Of a stretch of 44,321 bases of DNA, positions 1 to 10,510 are shown piece by piece. The stretch comes from Apostichopus californicus (Eukaryota > Echinodermata > Holothuroidea > Aspidochirotida > Stichopodidae), in assembly GCA_020650975.1 (NCBI GenBank), contig JAIPMN010141612.1:1-44321 (forward strand), in the 5' to 3' direction. Each line of letters starts with the position of its first letter. Positions within the stretch are counted from its first letter, which is position 1. The position numbers were made by a program, and so were the translations under genes. A model generated the notes under the pieces. It was given only the letters and a program-made list of their open reading frames with translations, made no database searches and was not told the origin of the DNA.

Positions 1-1435
1 ATGTCAATATGGAATTGTAACATGCTGATATCGAATTGTAACATGTTGATATTGAATTGGACACTTCACTTTCTTTTTCGACATTTATGGAACGTTTGGC
101 TCTCCGTACCACACTTCATTGTGAGGTAATTTGTTGTTTATACGTTAGATAACATCTCTCCAAGCATCCAACAACTCCTTAGATATTCTCAGGACATCCC
201 TCTTACCTGTCAACAAAAACATCTAGGTTCTTATAAGTGCAAGAGCATTTAAATGCCATTTTCATGTTGCCGTGACAAGGAACTGCTTTGTTGTAATTCT
301 CGTAAACCGTATAAGAGTGACGTCATATTGTTTGTTCTTTACTCGAAAAATAACCTCTCCAATCATCCAACATCGCGAAAAATGTTCCCAGGTCATCCCT
401 CTACAACGTCCAACCAACAAACCTTGGTACTATATTTGTGCAACGAAACTTGTTTATTAAGCACTTTTCGAAGCCTGCCCTGATGGACTATACCAAACGT
501 TGGGTATATTTTATTTACTTTGCACAGCCGTTTACTAAATTCTTTTTCACTATAAGTTGGTCAACACAGAGCAGTGATTTTGCCCAATTTTGTGGCAAAT
601 TTCACCATTTGCATTTACCCAGAAAATATTACCCATCTTTCTTAGAGAGTGCATAGAGTCCATGTATCCTGAAAGATGCTCAGTAAGAGTGCCAATTACT
701 GAAATAATAGGTAGGCAAGGAGGGAGTAGCTTTAGTGCCCTGGCTAGTGGGTCATGTCTGAACAGCGGATTTTATCAGGGTCAAAAGGGGTTACTCCGGG
801 TCGTGCTTGTTGAGCGGCGGCTATCAATTTATCAATATATTATAAAGAAAATCCACCTATCCTCCAAAAGAAAGTATGATTAGAGAAAACCAGACAAATA
901 AGATATGACTCATAATTGACAAATAAGGAGTATTATTTTAGCAATATATTATATAAATAATAGCACTGATGCATATAATAGATAAATAGACTATATATTT
1001 TATAACTATATCAAATATTATATGACTGTATAGCAATTATATATGTAGAGCCATGCCATTTTAACTCCAATTTAACCCCGCGTTTCAATGAGTTAACTCC
1101 GGGCATAGCGGCAGGCTTGGAAAACCTTGGAAAACATCCTAACACATTACATAAACAAACATAATATCCCTGAGACATATACTATGGTAAAATAGTTTTT
1201 ATAAATACACAATAATATATGACTGTACAGCAAATATATATGTAGAGCCATGCCATTTTTGGCATAGCTGGCCATGGACTAGAACTAAAACCAACTTGTC
1301 TATTCCCTTCTTGTCGTCACCGGAAGAGACCCGGAGCTCCCATCACCCCACCCCCCAGGAATGTCACCACCAAACATCTTTTTCCCTGGCGTTACATATA
1401 ATTTAAAGTATAAGGGTTTATAGTTTAAAGTATAA
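1..1435. other. Non-coding AT-rich stretch with small duplications
   Basis: No convincing gene is seen; the short open frames here lack splice context and look random. A roughly 21-bp unit beginning GAATTGTAACATG is repeated just over twice at about 12-60. A roughly 41-bp segment containing TGTAGAGCCATGCCATTTT occurs twice in direct orientation (about 1021-1061 and 1218-1258), so this region carries an old local duplication or two copies of one repeat. Confidence 0.5.
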
Positions 1436-1760
1436 ACCGGACAACTAACCCCCTGACAAATACCCTCGGACATATTCCCCCGGACTCATACCCCCAGGAC
1501 AAGTACCCCCTGGCAATCACCCCCCGGACAAAAACCCCGAGGACTTATACCTCCGAGGACAACTACCCCGGGACAACTACCCCCCGGACATACTGTACAC
1601 CCCCGAGGACAAATACCACGAGCATAAGTACCCCTAGACAATTACCCCCTTGACAATAACCCCCTTGACAATTTCCCCCATGACAATTACCCCCAACCCC
1701 CGGCAATTACCTTCGGGAAAACTCCCCCCTCGCAAATACACCCGCACAGATACCTCACCC
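1436..1760. repeat. Degenerate C-rich minisatellite
   Basis: About twenty imperfect copies of a 14-17 bp unit of the form ACAACTACCCCCCGG are seen, with variants such as ACAATTACCCCC and ACAAATACCCTCGG. The plus strand is strikingly C-rich with very few G runs, which marks it off from the AT-rich flanks. No reading frame is conserved, so it is a tandem repeat and not a coding repeat. Confidence 0.85.
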
Positions 1761-2090
1761 AGGTTACTACCCGAACTAAACCAGAATATGCCAAAGACCC
1801 CCCCCCATGCCCCTCCCCCGGTAATCTGAATGAACTACAGCCTCTCGTTACCTGTACATGCACACATTAACAGTATGAACTACAGCCTCTTGTTACCTGT
1901 ACATGCACACATCAACATTATGAACTAGTTTTCTGTAATACTGTATGTACATGCACACATTAACAGTATGAACTGCAGCCTCTTGTTACCTGTACATGCA
2001 CACATTAACATTATGAACTAGTTTTCTGTAATACTGTATGTACATGCACACATTAACAGTATGAACTGCAGCCTCTTGTTACCTGCACAT

Positions 2091-2624
2091 CATACCTGTC
2101 AACTCTCCCAGTTTTACCGGGAGACTCCCGGCTTTTACCTGAATATCCCGGCCTCCCGGTTTCATATTCTATTCTCCCGGTTTTTTAATATTTCACCACT
2201 TGCGACATTTCTGAAAATAGCCAACAATTAATCCTATGCCAACAGTAACGCTGAACAGGAAAGGCTATTCAGTGTAGTTCGCAAGAACAAGACAGCTAGT
2301 TGGTTAAGTCTCAAGCTTGATGGGACTCTAACTAGCATACTAGCCATGAAGTCACAGTACCCAGAGTCCACTGTTCCCTGTTTCAAATGGAAGCCTACTA
2401 AAAAAAACCTGTAGAAAGTGAAGCGAGCTGCTGTTAACTATACAACAAGAAACACTGATTGGATGATTCTCTCACTGTATTGCATAAGTAGACTTATTTA
2501 GGAGTATTTATATCATTTCAGTTGAAAATTACCAACCTCCCTATTTTCCCCTTGTTCTCCCTATTATTTGGCCCTGAAATATGTTATTCTCCCTATTTTG
2601 GGGTCAAACAGGTTGACAGGTCTG
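2091..2624. mobile_element. hAT-type deletion derivative with transposase C-terminal remnant
   Basis: The left end reads CATACCTGTCAAC and the right end GTTGACAGGTCTG, giving short inverted termini. The flanks CTGCACAT (2083-2090) and CTGTACAT (2625-2632) are an 8-bp target-site duplication with one mismatch, as expected of hAT transposons. The target is inside a satellite unit whose uninterrupted copies read CCTGTACATGCAC, which confirms the junctions. The interior carries CCCGG-rich subterminal sequence on the left, CTCCCTATT repeats on the right, and a fragment of a hAT dimerisation domain (separate entry). It is non-autonomous: most of the transposase is missing. Confidence 0.85.
2232..2462 (+). 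pseudogene. hAT transposase C-terminal (hATC dimerisation) remnant
   Basis: The frame from 2232 contains NSNAEQERLFSVVRKNKT, then LDGTLTSILAMKS, then PCFKWKP, before a TAG at 2411. The same frame continues past the stop with KVKRAAVNY. This order of motifs (SNAExER-FS-VRKNKT, DGTLxSIL, a PCFKxxP block and a K/A-rich tail) is that of the C-terminal dimerisation region of an uncharacterised hAT-like transposase family common in marine invertebrates, as I recall it. It lacks a start, a catalytic core and a zinc finger, and has a stop, so it is a non-functional remnant carried inside the hAT derivative. Confidence 0.7.
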
Positions 2625-3013
2625 CTGTACATGCACACAATTAACATTATGAACTAGTCCCTTGTAATATGTACATGCACACATTAACAGTATGAACTAC
2701 TGTAGTCTCCTGTTACCTGTGCATGCACACATTAACAGTATGAACTAGTGTCTTGTTACCTGATTTACTCAATATACCCACATATGTGCACAGTTCATAT
2801 GTAATTACAAAGAACAAAGTTCATATATGTCATCAATATGATTAAAGTAGCTACAACAGTACATGTCACTGTGCAATATATACTACATACAGCACCGCCT
2901 GGTGCAGTCTTGTCTTTCCATACAAGTTCTCTGCTACCCTTAATGTATATGGGTGCCAACACCCAGCCACACCTGACTGCACCTATACACTGACTTCATT
3001 GTATTGCCTGGCC

Positions 3014-3372
3014 CAGTGGTGGAGCGTCCATACAGTCAGTGGGGGGGGGGGCGAATGCCCCCCCTGACGGACTCAAATGGACTGCTGGCACCCTTTTCAG
3101 CTCTTTACCACTTTTAACTTATTCGCGATTATTGACTTTTTTATTGTGCTCTCATCAACATATTGACATTTGTCACATTTTGTTGGTGTAATTTGGCGAT
3201 GACACCTATTTATTCTTCGTTTATCTGCAAATTAGCCAGGCCCGGAAAGGGTCATTTCCGGCGATCTTTACTCAAAAAAATGTCTGTCCGCTACGCTCCA
3301 ACCTGTGGTGGCACTCCGCTTAGATAGTGTCCTCCTGTGCCCTCCTGACCAATACCCCTAGCTCCGCCACTT
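3014..3372 (-). mobile_element. hAT MITE, copy 1 (reverse orientation)
   Basis: Begins CAGTGGTGGAGCGTCCATAC and ends GCTCCGCCACTT, which are the inverted termini of the family seen again at 19489 and 32693. Candidate 8-bp TSDs are GCCTGGCC (3006-3013) and CCCTGTCC (3373-3380), with six of eight bases matching. A G run and C run (about 3040-3064) lie near this end. It is the most diverged of the three copies. It contains no open frame of substance and so is non-autonomous. Confidence 0.8.
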
Positions 3373-3380
3373 CCCTGTCC

Positions 3381-4662
3381 TGGCGAGGTTGGGGTTGCAT
3401 CTCGGCAGCCTCAGGGTGATTGTTGTTTTGAACATCTGTAAAATAACAAAGTGGGAACAAGTACTCAACAATGCTCAACTATACATATGGTTACAGAATT
3501 AAACAATACTTTTCCTTTTGAAAACCATGGTTATGCAGAGGCTATGTTAAAAATAGTACAAGTTTTCAAGTACTACCAAAGCATCCACATGGAATTTCTC
3601 CCCCTCATCCATTTAACACAAACATGAATTACCACCCACCCACTGAACCTACTAGCAGCCACAAAAGTATAGATATAGGAGACGCTGTCATTATCGCCCT
3701 TATCAAATAATATAAAGGAACACTTTTACCCATATGACAGATGGTGGTTAAATTAAAAAATCAGAATGACCAATTAAAAAAAAGAACACATGATGGAAAT
3801 GTTGATGAACTACATGAAGTGCATCGCACAGGGAGCCATGTGTTGGTTGTTCATTTGTCCCTTTCGGCGTTCGTTGCTGTACCTTTGATACATTATATTT
3901 TATACGAACACCAGACATTTTAACGCTCTGTTTCAAATGTAGAGTTTATTGCCGAAGATGCCACTTTTAAGACGTAATTGAGGTAATTATATGAATATTA
4001 TATTTAAGCTTTGGCTCATGTTAGGATAGGGAAGTATTAGTGAGTTTGTGACCCACAATTCGTATTTTACTTCGTACAACGTGGATCTAGTCTCAGCGTG
4101 GGTGAGCCTAAAGTGTGGGTAGGCCTAGGTTTCCGAATGCATAACGATGGTATTCAAGTTCAAATCGAGTAATTTCTAGTGCGTAGTTAAGTTTTATACT
4201 GTTAAAATATCTTATTATAAGTTCACATGCCTTGTTATTGTTGTATTCGAGGGCATCGTGTGTTCATTGTCTTAAGGTGAATTGTTTAGTGTGTGTAATG
4301 TATTTCGTACTATATTCCGATAGAGCGCCCTCTCATAACAAACAAGATGGCTGCATCTATATTATCGCTGAATACAGTATATGTGTGTGTAATAGGCAAG
4401 CCACTTGAGTGAGCTTGCGTAACATTATCTAATTATTCATTAGGGTATTTTCTTTCATTATTCACCACTTTATGTGTTAACCAGCACTGATTAAGATTAA
4501 ATTCACCTCTGTTGAAATTGGTTTTGGACAAAATGCCTCTCGCTGCTGTGGTAACCACAATCAGTTGTTCAACGATGTATACTACAATAAGTTACACGTT
4601 CTGTGTACGGGGAACTGGCTGAGATGAATTTGACTAGATTAATTGTGTTATTGTTTTATTAG
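3381..4662. other. Stretch without recognised genes
   Basis: Several short frames overlap on both strands around 3740-3936, none with recognisable domains or splice context. The rest is AT-rich with scattered stops. No repeat relation to other parts of the window was noticed. Confidence 0.4.
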
Positions 4663-5078
4663 TGTAATGCCCTGCCCAGAACTGGACAGAGAGATTGTAA
4701 GGCAGACGTGCCGTGATTTAAATGTCACAATCTCATTATTACTATTATGTGTTAAGTCTAGTGGTACTCCCAGATCTACCCTTGTTATTGTAGTTATTCA
4801 GACAGCGTAGAAACCATCCTAATTGGGTCACAGAGAGTAGAGTTAGTCTGGTACACAATTTAGTGACTTTATTTTTATGTTTTGTTTCTTTTTTATTATC
4901 TTTCAGGGAAACCACCTGAAGGTGCTGCACCGTCCTTTTTGTTTAAGTAGTCATTTAAAATAATCTCGAACATGCTATGTGAGAGAAGAAATAATAAACC
5001 ACTTGGCCACCAGAACAAGCGGTGGTAGAAATTAGCACTCTCTCCTGCCTATTTATTGCCTGCGTGTCCTCACATACA
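4663..5078 (+). mobile_element. Possible LTR of a retrotransposon
   Basis: The block starts TGTAATGCCCTG and ends CTCACATACA, so the ends form a short inverted pair (TGTAATG / CATACA) with the TG...CA termini usual for LTRs. An AATAAA signal lies at 4993-4998, about 80 bp before the 3' end, as expected for an R-U5 region. Against it, the flanks (ATTAG upstream, GTAAC downstream) do not match as a TSD, no primer-binding site is evident downstream, and no second copy is in the window. An alternative reading is that the pyrimidine-rich end at 5040-5079 is a splice acceptor for the frame that follows. Confidence 0.35.
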
Positions 5079-5079
5079 G

Positions 5080-5308
5080 TAACCAGCAATCAGCAGAAAA
5101 TCAACAAACTGACGCTGAAGCTTTTGAGGATGTTGCTCTGTATGTGGAAGGAACAGTCATAGTGAAGGGGGGAAGTTTTGAAACTTTCAAAACTTATGGA
5201 ACAATACATGGACCTATGACGTCACACCTGTTTGCTCCAAGTTCACTTTTGGTACAAAAGGGAATAACTTTAACTGTCAATATCTCAAAAACTGTACATA
5301 GGAATTAA
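5080..5308 (+). CDS. Possible 3'-terminal exon, unknown product
   Basis: A 75-codon frame runs from a pyrimidine-rich acceptor (CCTCACATACAG at 5068-5079) to a TAA at 5306-5308. Reading phase would be 2 at the start. The translation begins NQQSAENQQTDAEAFEDV and later contains EGTVIVKGGSFETFKTYG and LVQKGITLTV, so it is balanced in composition and unlike low-complexity noise. No domain is recognised and there is no Met start. No partner exon was found upstream, and the block before it may be an LTR, so this could equally be a chance frame. Confidence 0.25.
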
Positions 5309-6840
5309 ATATATTTAACATATCAAAACGAATTTTGACCTGGACTATTCTTTTAAAGGTTTAATTGCTTCAGAATGTAGAAGGGACCATTCACAAGATC
5401 AGTTAGACATTTACCATTACATTATACATTTGTTGTGGTATAAGTTGCATTGTCTTCCAATGATTTTGCAGTTCACCAGTATAGGTGTGCATCAATCAAT
5501 TTTAAATAACGTTTATAGGAATTCAGCAGACTATCAAAAAGTTGATTCACTTGTGAGCGTGGTCATCGCAACTTTAGTCGAAACTTCAATCAGGATTGTA
5601 CAATAGGGTGTCTTACTGATGTGTAAACATGTTGTCACTGATGATGTTGCCTTTAATGCCACTGATTTTTTTTCTAGCTTATATGCTAATTAGTTGTTCT
5701 GCTGATAAATCATGCTTTTTAAAGATAGATTGCAACTTAAGTATAATTTATCAATGCAATTTACCACTTTTTTTGTAATAGCAGGATCAAGGTATGTCAA
5801 GTTCCTCAAGTTGAGACAAAAAAAAGAGCAAAATTGATGATTTTTTATTCAAACAATGGCTCAAATTGTCCAATAATTTCCTACATTTTTTAAATATGCC
5901 TTGATGCTGCTACAAACACATGCTTCAATTTGTATGTTATAAATGTTTTATGTGTATATACACCTTGACGTTTTCCAGAAAGTGTTTGTTGGGGAGGGGG
6001 GAGGTTGGCAAGGGTACAAATTCAAGGTAGGAAACAGATCCAAAATTTTAATCATTATTAAATTGTGACCATGATAATCTTCCCAAGTTTCAATGCCTTT
6101 TGAAAAATTGTATATGGAACTGTTGACCAAATTTTGTTTCGGTCTCATAAAATGGATATATATTTAACAATTCTCAGGGGGTTCTGACCCCCTTTGGATC
6201 TTCTCTGTGATGGTGTATTTATATTTACAAAGGAATGAACTCATTAAGAGAACTATAGAGTCAATGTATTTAATTGTTTAACAGATCTCAGTATTCCCCC
6301 TCACAGATTGAGTTAAACAAGAAACTACATGAAACATGTTTGTACAAAACATAGCACAAGTCCTATTGGTGGAATCTGTTAATATGCAACACAGCTCATT
6401 TCAGGTTTCACATAAGAATACTTCTAAACACTTTTACTTCTTCAAAAAACTATTTTGTTATATTTCATATCATTTAATATATTTCATTTCAAGTCAAGGC
6501 TGTGGATGAATGTTTTTTTTGCAAAGAAATAAAATGCGTTTGTTTTCAAAATATCCATGAATATAAATGTATTTCCAAAAGTTAGGTATCCCTTTATATC
6601 CTGACCTTCGACCTCTGCACTTTCTGTCCATGTTCTGGTCATTCGTATATTTCATTGTCTGCAGTTATCATAAACATTGCTTGAACTTTGATTTTTCAGT
6701 AAAAAATAAATATATAACTACTATATGGCATTACAGTGTGTGGATTTCTCTCCTCCAAATCCTTTGATTTCTCAAAAAGTAACTCGTTTTTCACTGGACA
6801 ACAAGTGAAAACATATTGTTCAGACCCGTGTTCCTCAACC
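5309..6840. other. AT-rich stretch without recognised genes
   Basis: Poly-A and poly-T runs and short unsupported frames only. A G-rich run (GGGGAGGGGGGAGG, about 5992-6005) stands out. No TIRs or tandem repeats were recognised. Confidence 0.4.
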
Positions 6841-8695
6841 ATACCCAACATCAAGCCTTAGTGACTAAAGTGTGCAACCGATGCAATTTTTGAGCATATA
6901 TGTTGGGGGTTCGGCCCACTGACTACCACCCTTTCAGCAGCTGGCTCTCCTTGCCCTTCCTACCCAACATCCCCCTATCCAAGGCCATCCATGTCACCCA
7001 AAAAAAAAACACATTTTGACCCATACTTGACCATTGGTGACCTGGAATCACACCACAGTTATTTTGAAAAAATGTGCCCCTACCTCATTCACTACTTGTC
7101 CCAATATATCAGCCATGTCAGACTTGTGACTAGAAGTTGTTGCAAAACTTAGCATAAGTTGGCAGTTTTATGCACATTTATAAGCAACCTTGAATGACCT
7201 GATGGTTTTAATCAAAAAAGTGCACTCTGTCCTAAAATTGTTATTTGCTCCAATGAACACACCCAATGTTATTGCTAAAAAGGTATCAAAACCAACATTT
7301 GGCCCCTCATAACTTAAGAACCTGGTGTCCGATTGAAGCGGGAGTTGGTTTCCTTTATAAAGCGTGCACAGAGCTCTATCTTATATCAAAATAGTGACAA
7401 ACTTTTTTCTTTGCCCCATATCTCCCAAAATGAGCATATTTTTCAAGATTTGACCTTTTGACCTCATAGTAAGATGTAGTTTGACACACTGATTTAAAAG
7501 CAACATGACAAGGCTGTAAGACTATCCTAACCACATGAGCTTATTAAAACCAAACAAAACCTTGACCTCTTATAACTTTGCACAGGAACGTCGCACAGGG
7601 GTTAACCCATGGACAATATTGATCAGAAGGTACCTTTGAGATCCAAAAAACTAATACAGGTCACCGGAGGTCAATGGTCACCTAGATGCGAATCGACTAT
7701 TGGATTACAATAGCTTAACTCCCAAAACCTTGACGGACAATTGGTTCTCGAGTTATTGCAAAAATACTACCTAATTGACCTTTGTTGACCTTGGATCACA
7801 TGACTGTTATGTTTGGAAACGATCCCTTACCCCTTTCACAGCCTGTCTCAAAATATTAACTCCATCAGACATTTGCTCTGGGAGTTGTTGCATTTTTAAT
7901 ATTTTGCATTTTTTGACCCTAACTGACCTTTGGAGACCTTTGCGGGCACCAAAAACAATAGGGATCTCCACCCACCAAGTTTGGTCATGATACATCATCA
8001 TTTCCTTATTGAGATATCGTGTACACCAGCCAAGCGTCACACACACACACACGCACACACGCACACCCACACACACGCCAAGTTGAATGCAAAAAGCAAG
8101 GAACCAAAAATTAATAAGACCAATATACCACCCCTTTCAACAGCCGGCTCTTTGCTCTCTATACCACCTCCCCTCATCATATCCAACCCCATTCATGCCA
8201 CCCAAGAAAAACAGTAGTTTATTTCATCCTCTTCAACATCAAAAAGAATGGTAATGACTCAGAAAATGTCCCCCCCCCCAAAAATAAAACCAGAAAGCCA
8301 GTGGGTTTATTGTGATTCCTTTCCAATTGAGATGATTATGGTTCTTTCACTGACTGTGGACCTATCTACTAAATATGTTAACTTACTATGTTTACAAGCT
8401 ATTTTTAGCAAAACAAAAAACAACTCAAGCCCTGCCCCCTAATAAATGTGCATAATATCACATTATCATGTACCCGCTATTTACCAACACATTCACACAA
8501 AGTATGATTCAATTCTGTACCAAGTACAGTATGACTTCAATCCAACTTGTCGTTGTCCAGTTACCGTGTTGACAAGCTATTTTAGTGAAAATCAACTTAA
8601 GCCCCGCCCCCTAATAAATATGAATAGTATCAACTTGAACATATATCAAAATGTACCCGCTATCTACCAACATATATAATATAAATATAAAGTAT
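6841..8695. repeat. Field of old, internally repeated interspersed repeat
   Basis: Many phrases recur in diverged form, such as TGACCTTTGGAGACC, ACCAAGTTTGG and GACTTCAATCCAACTTG. The segment about 6925-7010 (ACCACCCTTTCAGCAGC...CATGTCACCCAA) recurs diverged at about 8127-8216, a spacing of about 1.2 kb. A CA microsatellite occupies 8039-8077 and follows the phrase GAGATATCGTGTACACC, a pattern seen again before the CA tract at 9720. The two CA-tailed units suggest repeated copies of one family. No coding capacity is seen. Confidence 0.6.
8039..8077. repeat. CA microsatellite
   Basis: Alternating CA/CG tract with a few interruptions, directly downstream of a diverged repeat unit. It is probably the repeat's variable tail. 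Confidence 0.9.
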
Positions 8696-9510
8696 TGTAG
8701 TGATTTCAGGGTGGTGAGAAACTAGATTTTCTCACACTAATTTGTTTACACCCATTGTAGTATATATGACTATAATGAAAGAGCCTTATGTAGTCTTTGT
8801 AATCCGTACTCCTGAGAATCTGTAAGTGTTAATTAAAAAGCCTAATGAGTCATAAGAATAAGTGTTATAAGCGTATCTTATTTTGATTTAAAAGCCTGGG
8901 AAAGTTTTACTGCATGTTCTTATCTTATTCCTTTTCCCGGGAAAGTTTTACTGTATGCATGTGCTTATGTTATTCTTAGTAAAAAGGTGCGAAGACACCG
9001 GCTTAGCTTATCAGGATTGGTGGTCAGTAGCTGGGCATGGGTTCTGTTTAAATAGGGATGTATTCAGTGGGCAGAAACCAGTCGATACCAGTTGTTTAGA
9101 AGCCAGTTGTTTAGTTGCCAGTTGTTTAGAAGCCAGTTGTTTAGATGTCAGTTGTTTAGATGCCAGTTGTTTAGTTGCCAGTTGTAGGTTGTCAGCTACC
9201 ATTTAGTTTGCTACTCTAGCAAGTTACTCTAGTTATCATATTTAGTCTGTGTCACTTGGTCAGTTGTTTAGTTGTTAGTTGTCAGCCGTTAGTAATTATT
9301 CAGTCACTTCTTGTTTACCTTGTTGTTATTTAGCCTTTTAAGTCAGTATCTTGCATTAATAAATAGAAGCCAATTCTAATATCTGTGTTTCGCGACTTAT
9401 TTTGGAGCTACAATGTTATTCTTTGAACAGTCAACTTTTCCGTGAAAGTTTCCTTAATTTACGGTGGAAAGTTCCGTTTAACTTTCTACAATTTAAGCGG
9501 CAACGTTACA
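8696..9510 (+). mobile_element. Solo LTR of an LTR retrotransposon
   Basis: The 815-bp block starts TGTAGTGATTTC and ends GGCAACGTTACA, so the termini are TGTA...TACA. The 4-bp direct repeat GTAT flanks it exactly (8692-8695 and 9511-9514). Internal landmarks are in the right order: a TATA-like TTTAAATA at 9047-9054, a minisatellite just downstream, and AATAAA at 9358-9363 followed by about 150 bp of U5-like sequence. There is no internal retroelement coding sequence, so it is read as a solo LTR left after recombination. It splits the older repeat field, whose GACTTCAATCCAACTTG phrases lie on both sides. Confidence 0.7.
9078..9200 (+). repeat. 15-bp minisatellite inside the LTR
   Basis: Seven or so copies of a 15-bp unit of the form CCAGTTGTTTAGAAG, with variants in the last three bases. 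Because the unit is a multiple of three it gives open frames on both strands (SCLEA/SCLVA-type repeats on plus, KQLAS-type on minus). These are by-products of the tandem repeat and not a gene. Related TCAGTTGTTTAGTTG words continue to about 9290. Confidence 0.9.
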
Positions 9511-9745
9511 GTATAAATAATTTCTGACTATTGGTTGCGAAGTTATTAGAATTTGAAGATTTTTACATTTGACCCTGTGACCTCATTAATATTCATGAGA
9601 TGAGCACCAAAATCAATAGGGTTCTTCTACTCAGTATGGCGCATCTATGTACCAAGTATGACTTCAATCCAACTTGCCATTGTTGAGTTATCGTGTTTAC
9701 GAGCCAAGGGCGTCACATACACACACACACACACACACGCACGCG
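9511..9745. repeat. Continuation of the old repeat field, CA-tailed
   Basis: Contains CCTCATTAATATTCATGAG and CAATCCAACTTGCCATTG and ends in a CA tract (about 9718-9738). The first phrase is the reverse complement of a motif found at about 34718 and 34972, and the second matches about 8539, so this is one dispersed family seen in both orientations. Confidence 0.7.
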
Positions 9746-10510
9746 TACATACACAATTACCATCGCATAGTTTCCTTGAGCCTTAGGGCAAGGAATAAAA
9801 AAACCAATATAGTAGGTTCCTTTGGGCTATTTTTGGATGGATAACCTCTCAGGCTAACTTCCATTAGTTTTGATTTTGATTTATTTGTTTTATCACGTGA
9901 ATATATACTGTACAATGTCATAGGAAGTCCTCTAAAAAAAACTTCAGATGGCTTAACAAAGTAGAGGACTCCCTGGAAAGAAAAAAGAAAACTAAATGTA
10001 TAAGAAAATATGAACATGTTCAATTAATAAGGTGCAATAATTTTTTCAATAAAGTATCTTCTGAATGATTTTGCAGAGGGTTTATTTGTAATATCGTCTG
10101 ATAGAGAATTCCATGTTTTGATTGTACATGCCCTTAGTGATAACATCCCCATTGTAGAATTATACCTGTTATAATGTGCATTGCCTAAAAATCTGGTATT
10201 GTAATGATGTATATCACTGTTACTTATTAAGTAGTCATTAAAAGCATTTGGTAACAGTCCATTCCATGCCTTATAAGCAAATACAGCAAGATTAACCCCA
10301 ATAATGTCATCAGTTTTTAAACAACTTAAAACGCTTAAAAAGAGGATTTGTGTGGTCCCGTGGTTTGGCATGTGTTATATGGCGGACTGCTCTCTTCTGT
10401 GTAATACAAATGGGATTTGTCTGATTGTAGTCTGATTGTTGTGTGATACCTAAAGATGTCCAATGGTTACATCCTCTGAATCTTAATTTTACCCCTATTA
10501 TGTACAAAGA
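9746..10510 (-). mobile_element. 5'-truncated LINE, 3' end only
   Basis: The minus strand encodes the very C-terminal part of a non-LTR retrotransposon reverse-transcriptase protein (10371 to 10024), followed by about 270 bp of 3'-untranslated sequence towards 9746. The upstream end is lost near 10510. The whole fragment is short and frameshifted, as is usual for dead 5'-truncated LINE copies. The exact insertion ends were not resolved. Confidence 0.7.
10024..10480 (-). pseudogene. LINE reverse-transcriptase C-terminal fragment (CR1/Jockey-like)
   Basis: The frame ending at 10024 contains FAYKAWNGLLPNAF, then DIHHYNTRF, then IKTWNSLSDDI, then a Phe/Arg-rich end. These follow the typical tail of CR1/Jockey-group LINE proteins: a Y/F-K...G-LP step, an H-YNTR motif, a WNSLP-like motif (here WNSLS) and a final FKR-type helix. 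In another frame just upstream, QKRAVRHITHAKPRDHTNPL matches the QKRAxR...HT.PLF block that normally precedes it, so a frameshift separates the two parts near 10320-10370. The catalytic reverse-transcriptase domain is absent. Group assignment is by motif recall only. Confidence 0.75.

Larger units (their letters stand above)
1829..2762. repeat. Alternating two-unit satellite (A/B units), interrupted
   Basis: Units all share TGTACATGCACACATTAACA and start TGAACT. Type A (about 45 bp, containing CAGCCTCTTGTTACC) and type B (about 48 bp, containing AGTTTTCTGTAATACTG) largely alternate: A at 1829 and 1875, B at 1921, A at 1969, B at 2014, A at 2062. The 2062 unit is split by the element at 2091-2624 and then resumes. 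B- and A-like units follow at about 2651 and 2694, and the array decays near 2762. The alternation implies a higher-order repeat of about 93 bp. Confidence 0.85.

Noticed and set aside
4140-4175. tRNA-like B-box phrase GTTCAAATCGAG
   Set aside because: No matching A box or cloverleaf could be drawn at the right distance.
8955-9206. Open frames on both strands with SCLxA or KQLAS repeats
   Set aside because: They are products of a 15-bp tandem repeat inside the LTR, whose length divisible by three keeps frames open. There are no other coding signs.
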